Shown one piece after another: positions 52,885 through 60,220 of a DNA stretch of 64,000 nt. Origin of the DNA: Spirochaetota bacterium (GTDB taxonomy: Bacteria > Spirochaetota > Spirochaetia > SPDA01 > JAJSAL01); the NCBI GenBank assembly GCA_024274705.1, contig JAJSAL010000008.1, forward strand, positions 78,748-142,747, given 5' to 3'. Position numbers and translations under genes: made by a program. The notes beneath the pieces are model-generated. The model did not search any database. It was not told where the DNA came from and saw nothing but the letters and a program-made list of their open reading frames with translations. The first letter of the stretch is position 1, and every line of letters begins with the position of its first letter.

Positions 52885-53186
52885 ATGTCCCCCCGTTCCT
52901 TGGAATACACCAGGGAACCGTCGAGCTCGATGTTATCCACGATAGCCGTAATGGCTGCGTCACTCGGCTTTCCTTCGGTTACCCTGGTCATCCGGGAACT
53001 CGATCCGGAAGCATAGAACACGATCTCTCCTTGCCCTGCGCCTACACTGTCCATGGCTACCACATAGTCTTTTAATCCCTTCATTGTCTTCGGATCAATC
53101 TTCTCCAGAATGAGAAATTTGATCCCTTCGATCTTCGGCTCCTTATTGGTGGAGACCACCGTGCCGACTACCTTGGCCAGTACCAT
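52881..53186 (-). CDS. BMC-P pentamer shell protein (EutN/CcmL), copy 1
   Basis: EutN/CcmL-type protein of 101 residues: MVLAKVVGTVVSTNKEPKIE, KFLILEKIDPKTMKGLKDYV, AMDSVGAGQGEIVFYASGSS and TAIVDNIELDGSLVYSKERG. The GSSSRMT loop is the typical one. It lies 9 bases after a BMC-H gene and overlaps the second BMC-P gene by 4 bases. This copy is close to the canonical family and may be the main vertex protein. Confidence 0.93.
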   Translation of the reverse strand: MVLAKVVGTVVSTNKEPKIEGIKFLILEKIDPKTMKGLKDYVVAMDSVGAGQGEIVFYASGSSSRMTRVTEGKPSDAAITAIVDNIELDGSLVYSKERGDM

Positions 53187-53195
53187 ATGGTTACC

Positions 53196-53501
53196 CTATT
53201 TTTTCTTTTCCGTGCCTCTTCCCAAAGGCAGGATCTGGTCCACATTGCTGTGGGGTCTCGGGATGATATGGATAGAAACCACTTCACCTACTCTCTCTGC
53301 GGCCCGTGAGCCTGCGTCCAGAGCCGCCCGTACGGCTGCTACGTCCCCCCGGACTACAGCGGTAACATACCCGCCGCCGGTCTTTACCCATTCCACGAAT
53401 TCCACCCTGGCTGCCTTTACCATTGCGTCCGATGATTCCACCATGGCGGCAAACCCTCTACACTCGATCATACCCAGCGCATTGTCAAATACTTCTGCCA
53501 T
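53196..53501 (-). CDS. BMC-H hexamer shell protein, copy 2
   Basis: Single-BMC-domain protein of 101 residues. MAEVFDNALGMIECRGFAAM VESSDAMVKAARVEF is followed by GGGYVTAVVRGDVAAVRAAL and the C-terminal HIIPRPHSNVDQILPLG. Hexamers of this kind tile the shell facets. It is almost identical to the BMC-H at 54146 apart from a few substitutions, mainly at the AEWV/EWVKTGG region and the last residues. The two are separated by the BMC-T gene. Confidence 0.95.
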   Translation of the reverse strand: MAEVFDNALGMIECRGFAAMVESSDAMVKAARVEFVEWVKTGGGYVTAVVRGDVAAVRAALDAGSRAAERVGEVVSIHIIPRPHSNVDQILPLGRGTEKKK

Positions 53502-53510
53502 ACTTCTCTC

Positions 53511-54149
53511 CTATTCTTTCCTGCTGTCCGGATCCCGTCCGGACAGGGTTTCCAATCGTTTTTCTACGATTTCCTTGCTCACCAGTACTTCCGATTCATC
53601 ACCTGCGATGTACACCCTGCCGAAACTGCCGATCCCCTTTACATCGATAATATTGATGTGGGAAGCCTTTTCCGCCTCGTTGGCCGCGTAGTAGGCATAC
53701 CCGGCGGGCTGGAGCTCCAGCACGTACAGGGTATCTCCCCGGAGCACCATGTTGCCGTAGCGGACCTTGTTGATGAGTTGGCAGTGATGATCGTTTAAAT
53801 TCTTGATCAGCTGGCTGGTCAGGATTTTCGGTTTCATCCTGGTATCTTCGGAAATACCCAGGGCGTCCAGGACGGCCTTTCCCGCCTGGCGTGCGTCCCC
53901 CTGGTTGTCGGAGTGCACCTCCAGGAGACCGAACAGCCTCTCCACAATCTGAATCCCGGGCTTCACGTCCGTCGCCTTAAGAGCGACATCGGTAAGCCGG
54001 TTGATTTCGATACCCGGAGATATCTCTAGTACCAGGCACGCCTGGTCTGCTACAGGAAAATATCCCCTGGAAATCGTGGATATATACGACGCCATCTGGG
54101 GTTGAAGGGAATCTATAATTACATGGGTCCTTAAATCAACACCGTTCAT
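53511..54149 (-). CDS. BMC-T trimer shell protein with two permuted BMC domains
   Basis: Shell protein of 212 residues. The first domain reads ACLVLEISPGIEINRLTDVA LKATDVKPGIQIVERLFGLL EVHSDN with the BMC pattern, and the second reads YAYYAANEAEKASHINIIDV followed by GSFGRVYIAGDESEVL. This fits the circularly permuted double-domain BMC-T group related to CsoS1D and the Haliangium ochraceum BMC-T proteins, which stack as double layers with gated pores. It overlaps the first BMC-H gene by 4 bases (ATGA) and is 9 bases before the second. I first considered PduL, but none of the PduL zinc-binding motifs is present. Confidence 0.85.
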   Translation of the reverse strand: MNGVDLRTHVIIDSLQPQMASYISTISRGYFPVADQACLVLEISPGIEINRLTDVALKATDVKPGIQIVERLFGLLEVHSDNQGDARQAGKAVLDALGISEDTRMKPKILTSQLIKNLNDHHCQLINKVRYGNMVLRGDTLYVLELQPAGYAYYAANEAEKASHINIIDVKGIGSFGRVYIAGDESEVLVSKEIVEKRLETLSGRDPDSRKE

Positions 54150-54448
54150 TTTTCAACTGCTCCCCTGCCTAAAGGCAGAATCCGGTCTACATTACCGTGG
54201 GGCCTGGGGATGAGATGGATGGATACCACTTCACCCACCCTTTCCGCTGCGTGACCGCCGGCATCCAGGGCGGCACGTACCGCAGCAACGTCACCCCGGA
54301 CAACGGCAGTAACATACCCGCCACCGGTCCGGACCCAGTCCGCCAGCTCCACTCTCGCCGCTTTTACCATTGCGTCCGAAGCTTCCACCATGGCCGCGAA
54401 CCCCCGGCATTCGATCATTCCCAGGGCATTGTCGAATACTTCCGCCAT
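54146..54448 (-). CDS. BMC-H hexamer shell protein, copy 1
   Basis: Single-BMC-domain protein of 100 residues, first gene of the 12-gene BMC operon. It begins MAEVFDNALGMIECRGFAAM and carries GGGYVTAVVRGDVAAVRAAL (the pore-lining part precedes it) and SIHLIPRPHGNVDRILPLG. AAGGAGG lies 5 bases before the ATG. It overlaps the BMC-T gene by 4 bases. The near-identical second copy suggests recent duplication, or fine tuning of facet composition. Its 5' leader carries a 17-bp palindrome. Confidence 0.95.
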   Translation of the reverse strand: MAEVFDNALGMIECRGFAAMVEASDAMVKAARVELADWVRTGGGYVTAVVRGDVAAVRAALDAGGHAAERVGEVVSIHLIPRPHGNVDRILPLGRGAVEK

Positions 54449-54473
54449 ATTTCCTCCTTAGTTCCTGGTACTT

Positions 54474-54490
54474 TGTAAAAGTCTTTTACA
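54474..54490. promoter_or_regulatory. 17-bp perfect palindrome upstream of the BMC operon
   Basis: TGTAAAAG-T-CTTTTACA, 8-bp arms around one base, 26 bases upstream of the first shell-gene start. Its right arm overlaps the -35 box of the deoR promoter. The TGTAAA...TTTACA ends are similar to catabolite-control (cre-like) and LacI-family sites; the protein that binds is unknown. Confidence 0.65.
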
Positions 54491-54512
54491 TTTCGTCACC
54501 ATATGTTATAAT
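54485..54512 (+). promoter_or_regulatory. Promoter of the DeoR-family regulator gene
   Basis: TTTACA (54485-54490), 16-base spacer, TATAAT (54507-54512). The -10 box lies inside the first copy of the 21-bp direct repeat, so a bound regulator would block it. Confidence 0.6.
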
Positions 54513-54559
54513 TTTAACATAGATTGTTATAATTTTAAAGCATTTTGTTAGTATTTTCA
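54504..54559. promoter_or_regulatory. Three 21-bp-spaced direct repeats, DeoR-type operator
   Basis: TGTTATAATTTTAA at 54504 and 54525 (identical 14-mers) and TGTTAGTATTTTCA at 54546 (11 of 14 matches). Starts are exactly 21 bp apart, two helical turns, so all copies face the same side. DeoR-family proteins commonly bind direct or imperfect repeats next to their own gene; this array ends 11 bases before the regulator start and lies between it and the BMC operon. Confidence 0.75.
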
Positions 54560-54569
54560 AGAGGATGTT

Positions 54570-55349
54570 ATGGGAAACAGGGATGAGCGGCTTAAACGAA
54601 TTATACAGACCCTGAAAATCAATACCGCTTCCACCATACAGGACCTGGCGGAAGAACTGGATGTGTCCCACATGACGGTCCGCCGGGACCTGGAAGTACT
54701 TACAGAGCAGAACATCGTCCGTCTCATCTACGGCGGTGTCATCCTCAATCAGCTCTCTGCTGCGGGCAACGGGGAGCACCGTTACTCCCTTATCGATGCG
54801 GGCAGTCTTCATCCGGAAGCAAAGATGAGGATCGGCAGAAAAGCGGCTTCCATGGTGGAGCAGGAGGACATCATCATCATCGATTCCGGCTCCACCACCG
54901 AATATGCCGCAAAATACCTGGCTGACGGCATGAATGCAACGATCCTCTGCTACGCCCTTAACGTGCTCCTGGAAATCGCCCAGAACAATACGTGTAAACT
55001 GCTCTTTGCCGGGGGGACCTTCCACAGCAACACCCTGATGTTCGAAAGTCCGGAAGGTATCAACCTGATCAGGAGGATCCGGGCACGGAAAGCCTTTATC
55101 TCCGCCAGCGGTATCGATGCACGATTAGGGATCACCTGCTCCAACGACTACGAGAGGGAGACGAAACGGGCTATCATCCAGTCATCACACAGGAAAATTC
55201 TCGTTGCGGATTCTTCCAAATTCGGGCGCATTGAATCTGACTATTTTGCCGACTTAAGCGAATTCGACGAAATTATTACCGATAAAAACATATCAGCAGA
55301 ATATGTTCGCATCATGGAAGAAGCAAGTATAACCCTTCACATCGTTTGA
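54570..55349 (+). CDS. DeoR-family regulator of the BMC operon
   Basis: Regulator of 259 residues. N-terminal DeoR helix-turn-helix: STIQDLAEELDVSHMTVRRD LEVL (residues 20-45), followed by LIYGG; C-terminal sugar-phosphate sensor domain (DeoRC) with IIIDSGSTTEYAAKYLADG, ARKAFISASGIDARLGITCS and ADSSKFGRI. DeoR-family sensors usually bind a phosphorylated sugar. Deoxyribose-5-phosphate is the natural candidate here, since the divergent operon encodes DeoC. The start ATG is preceded by GAGG at 54561-54564 and by three direct repeats. It should control itself and the BMC operon. Confidence 0.9.
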   Translation: MGNRDERLKRIIQTLKINTASTIQDLAEELDVSHMTVRRDLEVLTEQNIVRLIYGGVILNQLSAAGNGEHRYSLIDAGSLHPEAKMRIGRKAASMVEQEDIIIIDSGSTTEYAAKYLADGMNATILCYALNVLLEIAQNNTCKLLFAGGTFHSNTLMFESPEGINLIRRIRARKAFISASGIDARLGITCSNDYERETKRAIIQSSHRKILVADSSKFGRIESDYFADLSEFDEIITDKNISAEYVRIMEEASITLHIV

Positions 55350-55398
55350 CTGCATAGTTACCGGCAGACCTCTATCAGCCGGCACCTGCGCCGACTTC

Positions 55399-56490
55399 CT
55401 ATTCATACATGCCGAAATCCTCGACAGCTTTTTTCATCATATATACATTTACAGGTGGAACGTTATAGGGGAGTTCACACCCAGCCATAAAAATATAGTG
55501 GCCTCTTTTGCAGTATTTTTTACCATCAAGAATGCATTTCCGTGAAGCTTCATACACTTCTTCGGGGGTCCCCCGGGCAACAATACGGGGTTCTATGTTC
55601 CCGGCGATGATGTGATCAGGAAAATATTCGGCAGCCGTCTGTATTTCGATTTCATGGCCGAAACTTAATATCCCCGGTGCGCCATCCCTGCCCATGGGTA
55701 CTTTCTGCCAGTGGGAGAGGTTTTTGTTATGATCGCTGCAAATATGAAAATAAAGGTTCTTCTTGACACCCAATTCCAGGACCCCCCCGTACACCTTCCG
55801 ATGGACAGGGAGAACATACTCTTCAAACTGCTGGGGGCTGATCAGTTTATTGCTTTCCGTCGGCGCTGCGCACCTGGCAAGGACCCTGTTTTCGCCGAAT
55901 GTCTCCACAAAATATTGTACTACCTGCAGGATATGGTCCGACATCAACTGCAGCGCTTTTTTAAACGCTTCGGGCTCGGTGATCAGCCACATTAGAAACT
56001 TGTCTACACCGCACAGGTTCGCCGCGTGGGTGAAAGGACTTCCGCAAATAACGGCAATCTGGGTGTTGTTCTTTTCCTGCAAGTCAGCAAATTCCATCAT
56101 CATGGGAACGCAGCCTGCGGTTACCGGGTCCGGTAATTCAATTGTAAAGATATCTTCCGGATTATTAACGGGTCTCGAAGTGATGGAAGGACTTGCGGTG
56201 TATGATTTTTCATCGGGATAGGCAATAGCACCGCCGAATTCCAGGGCTCCATAGGAGACGAAGGTGTAGAAAGGTTCTTTTACGGCACCATACTGTTCCA
56301 TCGTTAACATTTGTGCATTGTAGCTTAATTCAGGATTCGTATAGATATCTGCTTTTCTTATTCCGTAATTTTTAGCACAGAATCCGTACCCTTTATGTAC
56401 GAATGGTATTCCATCAGTTTCCTCCCGGTTGCAGATGGCCGCTAATCTCTCTTCCTGGGTCATATAATTCCTATTTTGATTTCCGCTCAT
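55399..56490 (-). CDS. Uroporphyrinogen-decarboxylase-like (MtaA/UroD superfamily) protein
   Basis: Protein of 363 residues with the UroD/MtaA barrel. Visible are MTQEERLAAICNREETDGIP, the middle block GSPFTHAANLCGVDKFLMW, and the putative zinc ligands HICSDHNKNL and AGCELPYNVP near the end. MtaA-type members move methyl groups from corrinoid proteins to thiols or tetrahydrofolate, and other members have unrelated catabolic roles. AAGGAG precedes the start. It is the last gene of the right-hand minus-strand cluster, convergent with deoR. It might be the second methyltransferase for the corrinoid pairs at 40-46 kb, but that link is speculative. Confidence 0.75.
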   Translation of the reverse strand: MSGNQNRNYMTQEERLAAICNREETDGIPFVHKGYGFCAKNYGIRKADIYTNPELSYNAQMLTMEQYGAVKEPFYTFVSYGALEFGGAIAYPDEKSYTASPSITSRPVNNPEDIFTIELPDPVTAGCVPMMMEFADLQEKNNTQIAVICGSPFTHAANLCGVDKFLMWLITEPEAFKKALQLMSDHILQVVQYFVETFGENRVLARCAAPTESNKLISPQQFEEYVLPVHRKVYGGVLELGVKKNLYFHICSDHNKNLSHWQKVPMGRDGAPGILSFGHEIEIQTAAEYFPDHIIAGNIEPRIVARGTPEEVYEASRKCILDGKKYCKRGHYIFMAGCELPYNVPPVNVYMMKKAVEDFGMYE

Positions 56491-56550
56491 TCTGTTCTCT
56501 CCTTGTATTCACAGGCAATTAATAAGAGATTAGTATCCAGGCTTTAAGGA

Positions 56551-57606
56551 TTACATCCTCGACGGATCGATAGCGAACTTGATACCTTTCAGAGCTTTGA
56601 CGCGGTCAAAGGCCTTAATTACTTCGGAAAGAGGAACCGTTTCTTTTATAAACTCCCTACCATCTACGAGCCTGGAAGACAACAGGGATACGGAACGCCG
56701 GAAATCATCCGGCGTCTGGTGGAATACGCCCAATAGCTGCAATTCCGAATAATGCAGCTGCTTGGTATCCGCCGTTATTGTTGTTCCGGGTTTACATCCG
56801 CCGAAAAAGGTAACCCTGCCGCCCTTCCTTACAATCGCAAGCGCTTCCTCCCATGCTTCGGGAACCCCGGCAGCTTCAATAACTACATCCGCACCCATTC
56901 CCTCCCGGGTCAACTCCCTGGCGGCTTCAGCCTGTTTTTCTACCGTATCAATTTTGCTTATATCCACCGTGGCTATGGCACCGAATTTCACTGCTTTTTC
57001 CAACCGTTCATGTCCCTTTCCGACAGCTATGACCTTTCCGCCCTTAAGGAAAGCAAGACGGATAATCATCAAGCCCAGAGGTCCGGTACCGAGTACAACA
57101 ACGGTATCTCCCTGCTTTATACCGGTTAACCTGAGGGCGTGTACAGCAGTCCCCAATGGTTCCGCAATCGCTATCTCCTGATAGGTAAGATGTGACGGAA
57201 CTTCTATCATATTCAGGTTTACCATCTTTTCAGGTATGACGATATATTCCGCATAAGCACCGTTTAATACGAGAAGATTATCGCAGAGGTTCTGCTGATT
57301 GTTCTTACAATAAAAACAATGCTGGCAGGGAACCGCATTGCAGCACACTATCCTCATACCCGGTGAGAAACCCTCCACACCTTCTCCGGCTTCCACAATA
57401 TCCCCGCTGAATTCATGACCGAAGGTTGTGGGCACCTTTTTAATCATCGCCGGATGGCCGCGTTTGTATGCTTTTATGTCGGTTCCGCAGGTGAGGGCAT
57501 TTTTCACCTTCACCAGCACTTCACCCGAAGCCGGTCCCGGTATATCCACACGCTCGAAACGAACATCCATCGGGCCATAAAACATAGCTGCATTCATCTT
57601 GTTCAT
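56551..57606 (-). CDS. Zinc-dependent alcohol dehydrogenase (threonine/sorbitol dehydrogenase-like)
   Basis: Medium-chain dehydrogenase of 351 residues. Catalytic zinc: Cys in LTCGTDIKAYKRGHP, His in FGHEFSGDIVEAGEG; structural zinc: CCNAVPCQHCFYCKNNQQNLC. The Rossmann motif is VVLGTGPLGLMIIRLAFLKG. The enzyme oxidises a secondary alcohol or polyol, or reduces the matching ketone or aldehyde. It stands between the UroD-like gene and the second DeoC on the minus strand, with AAAAGGATCAGG upstream. In this operon it may act on a deoxy-sugar or on the aldehyde made by DeoC. The exact substrate cannot be read from the sequence. Confidence 0.85.
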   Translation of the reverse strand: MNKMNAAMFYGPMDVRFERVDIPGPASGEVLVKVKNALTCGTDIKAYKRGHPAMIKKVPTTFGHEFSGDIVEAGEGVEGFSPGMRIVCCNAVPCQHCFYCKNNQQNLCDNLLVLNGAYAEYIVIPEKMVNLNMIEVPSHLTYQEIAIAEPLGTAVHALRLTGIKQGDTVVVLGTGPLGLMIIRLAFLKGGKVIAVGKGHERLEKAVKFGAIATVDISKIDTVEKQAEAARELTREGMGADVVIEAAGVPEAWEEALAIVRKGGRVTFFGGCKPGTTITADTKQLHYSELQLLGVFHQTPDDFRRSVSLLSSRLVDGREFIKETVPLSEVIKAFDRVKALKGIKFAIDPSRM

Positions 57607-57623
57607 ACCTGATCCTTTTCCCC

Positions 57624-58331
57624 CTATATAGCTTTTAACGTTCCCTGAGCTTCCCGTGTTGCCGCTTCTTCCAGTATCGGGCTTGTTGCCCTTGTCCCGA
57701 TCATTTTCGAGCCGGCTGCCCTGTATGCAAGAAGCTCATCCAGCGTACGGATCCCCCCGGCCGCTTTTACCGACACGCTGTCCGGGCAGCTTCGGCGCAT
57801 TAACCTGACGTGATCCAGGGTGGCACCGCCGGAACCATAGCCGGTGGACGTTTTCACGTAATCGGCGCCTGTTTTCTCACAAATCGCGCAGGCAGTAACG
57901 ATCCTGTCATCTGAAAGATAACAGTTCTCGAAAATCACCTTTACCGGCACATTCCTTTCATGAGCAATCGTCACAACGGCTGCAATATCCTGCTCTACAT
58001 AGTCGAAATCCCCTGATACCAGCCTGCTGATAGCCAATACCATGTCCAATTCGCCGGCTCCGTTTTCGATATCCCTGACCGCCTCGAAAACCTTCGCGTC
58101 GGTAACATTGGACCCATGGGGGAAATCGACAACTGTACTGACCCTTACCCCGCTCCCTTCCAGCAGTTGTGCTGAACGTTTCACATCGTAGGGTGCAACA
58201 CACACAGTGGCACACTTATACCTCCTGGCCAGTTCTATCCCTTCCATAAAGTCTTCGTCTGTGAGAGTGGGACGCAACAGGGAATGATCAATCATTGCCG
58301 CTATATCTTTTACCGTTAAGTTTTCTCCCAT
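57624..58331 (-). CDS. deoC: Deoxyribose-phosphate aldolase-like protein, cytosolic paralogue
   Basis: DeoC-family aldolase of 235 residues with normal length and no N-terminal extension. Schiff-base Lys160 in YVKTSTGYGSGGA and Lys189 in SVKAAGGIRT; the opening AAMIDHSLLRP is the family start. It is clearly diverged from the BMC DeoC at 47258. In this operon with 2-hydroxyacid dehydrogenase, aldo/keto reductase and zinc alcohol dehydrogenase it might cleave a different 2-deoxy sugar phosphate. AGGATAGG precedes the ATG; the ADH gene follows 17 bases later and a GntR regulator precedes by 27. Confidence 0.88.
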   Translation of the reverse strand: MGENLTVKDIAAMIDHSLLRPTLTDEDFMEGIELARRYKCATVCVAPYDVKRSAQLLEGSGVRVSTVVDFPHGSNVTDAKVFEAVRDIENGAGELDMVLAISRLVSGDFDYVEQDIAAVVTIAHERNVPVKVIFENCYLSDDRIVTACAICEKTGADYVKTSTGYGSGGATLDHVRLMRRSCPDSVSVKAAGGIRTLDELLAYRAAGSKMIGTRATSPILEEAATREAQGTLKAI

Positions 58332-58358
58332 TTTCCTATCCTTAAGTTTGTATTTTAT

Positions 58359-59132
58359 TTAAACACTCTCGGCCGAGGGTTTTCTTCTGCCTAAGTAAAA
58401 CTTCAAACGAATAAGATATACACCGGTAGCATAGGTAATAGGACGGTCGTCGTCGGCATAGGAAATTCTCGTTCGTAACAGGGCAGGATGCCCTGTTTGA
58501 ACATGAAGAATTTTTGCCTCCTTGTTTTCAATACCTACAGGTGTAATCGTATCCTCGGAGCGGTCCATTTTTATATGATAGTTTTTCATCAAAGTATAAT
58601 ACGTAGACTGCTCCTTTCCGGAACTTTTAAACATCTCCTTTTTTAATCCGGGAAAATATTTATCCGGACCATACCATTTTTCAACTGCTGCCGGATTTCC
58701 TTCCACGTACCGGATACGCTCCATCCGGGTAATAAGTTCATCCGGCCTTAACTCAAGTTTTTTACATACAATTTCGGGAGGTGCAATGTGCTTGAAATCG
58801 ATTATTTCCGTTGTCAACTTTAAATTGCTTTCCATGATTTCGTTGGTAAAACTGGCGAAATCATTAAATACCGTCTCCGGAAAAGGATCTAAAACGATAG
58901 TGCCCTTCGATCGCTTCCTCTCTACGAGCCCGCCGTAGACAAGCTCCGAGATAGCCTGCCGGATGGTAGCCCTGCTGACGTGGAACTGTCTCTGCAGCTC
59001 TACTTCGGTGGGTATGAAATCCCCGGGCTTAAACCTGCCGTTATCTATATCCCCGCGGATAATTCTTGAGACCTGGAAATAAAGAGGAATTGGCGAGCTT
59101 TTATCTATCTCTTTTTCCGAATACTCTTCCAT
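58359..59132 (-). CDS. GntR-family regulator with UTRA domain, intact
   Basis: Regulator of 257 residues. Winged helix: GDFIPTEVELQRQFHVSRAT IRQAISEL (residues 35-65), wing GLVERKRSKGTIV; UTRA sensor from about residue 85 (ELRPDELITRMERIRYVEGN, HPALLRTRISYADDDRPITY). UTRA regulators of the HutC/FarR group sense sugars, sugar phosphates or amino acids. The gene lies within the operon, between the 2-hydroxyacid dehydrogenase (13 bases upstream) and deoC. A second UTRA regulator opens the cluster at the window edge, so the cluster carries two. Confidence 0.88.
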   Translation of the reverse strand: MEEYSEKEIDKSSPIPLYFQVSRIIRGDIDNGRFKPGDFIPTEVELQRQFHVSRATIRQAISELVYGGLVERKRSKGTIVLDPFPETVFNDFASFTNEIMESNLKLTTEIIDFKHIAPPEIVCKKLELRPDELITRMERIRYVEGNPAAVEKWYGPDKYFPGLKKEMFKSSGKEQSTYYTLMKNYHIKMDRSEDTITPVGIENKEAKILHVQTGHPALLRTRISYADDDRPITYATGVYLIRLKFYLGRRKPSAESV

Positions 59133-59145
59133 TACGACCTCGATT

Positions 59146-60201
59146 CTATCCTTTTTTTCGATATACTTCGGGATTCACACAGTATTGTGCCGGTTTTTTC
59201 AGGATCATATACTCATGTATTCCGTTGCACAGCACTTTCGCTCCTATTTCCGCAGCCTGTATCGACGCCCCACCCAGATGGGTCGTAGCAGTCACATTTT
59301 CAAGGGTAAACAGGGGACTGTCTTCAGGGGGAGGTTCGGATTCGAAGATATCCAATGCCGCCCCTGCAATCCTCCTGTCCTTCAGAGCTTCATATAATGC
59401 GCCATGATCAATAAGCTCACCCCTTGCAGTATTTATAATATAAACGCCTGGTTTCATCCTGCTTATTTCATCGGCTCCGATAATTCCCTCTGTTTCTGCA
59501 GTCAGCCTCGCATGAAGAGAGATGAAATCGGAGTTTCGGAGCAATGTTTCCAGTTCTACAAGTTCATACCCGGAAGACATGGATGGATTGTTTTTCAGGT
59601 ATGGATCGTATACCAGCACCTTCGCCCCGAAAGCTTTCAGTAATTTCGCTACCTTTCCTCCGATAGCTCCCAAACCGACAAGACCTACGACAGAGCTCCC
59701 CAGTTCGTTCCCGACAGCATCATAAACATACAAATCCCCTCGCCATTTTTTCTCCAGCATAAGGGACATGTGGGACCGGGTAATACTCCGGGACTGGGCC
59801 AGCATCAAGCCGATGGCGAACTCCGCCACTGCCCCGGAATTCCTTCCCGGCGCGTACAGAACGGGGATACCCCTGGAAGTACAGGCGTTCCAGTTGATAT
59901 TTGTAGGCCCCCCCCTTGCGGCACCGACTATTTTCAGGTTTTTCGCGGCGCTAATGACTTTTTTGGAAATCGGCGCCGTATGTGTCAGAATAATCTCCGT
60001 ATCCACTATCAGTTCGCACAATTCATTATCATCACCGACAAATTCACTGATTTCATCAGTTTTCATAACCGGTGTTACCGGCCATGTATCAGTCAGGTAA
60101 TTATATTGAAATTCAAGCCCTGAATCAGCAAAACAATCCTCAAATGCCCTTTGCAGTACTTCGTTCGTTACAAACAGGTCGCCCAATATGGATACTCTCA
60201 T
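59146..60201 (-). CDS. D-isomer-specific 2-hydroxyacid dehydrogenase
   Basis: NAD-dependent dehydrogenase of about 351 residues, phosphoglycerate-dehydrogenase-like. Rossmann motif VGLVGLGAIGGKVAKLL, catalytic Arg in INTARGELIDHGAL, and the Glu/His pair around FESEPPPEDSPL and TATTHLGGAS. It reduces or oxidises a 2-oxo/2-hydroxy acid pair. ATG 60201 (MRVSILGDLFVT) is chosen; the frame reaches back to 60249, which would overlap the upstream reductase gene by 29 bases. The substrate is unknown; it may act on a sugar-acid intermediate in the route encoded by this operon. Confidence 0.85.
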   Translation of the reverse strand: MRVSILGDLFVTNEVLQRAFEDCFADSGLEFQYNYLTDTWPVTPVMKTDEISEFVGDDNELCELIVDTEIILTHTAPISKKVISAAKNLKIVGAARGGPTNINWNACTSRGIPVLYAPGRNSGAVAEFAIGLMLAQSRSITRSHMSLMLEKKWRGDLYVYDAVGNELGSSVVGLVGLGAIGGKVAKLLKAFGAKVLVYDPYLKNNPSMSSGYELVELETLLRNSDFISLHARLTAETEGIIGADEISRMKPGVYIINTARGELIDHGALYEALKDRRIAGAALDIFESEPPPEDSPLFTLENVTATTHLGGASIQAAEIGAKVLCNGIHEYMILKKPAQYCVNPEVYRKKG

Positions 60202-60220
60202 AGTACGCCTCTTCTTCACA

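Noticed and set aside
53511..54149. PduL-type phosphotransacylase
   Set aside because: Size and position suggested PduL, but there are no PduL His-rich metal motifs and the sequence has two permuted BMC domains, so it is a BMC-T shell protein.
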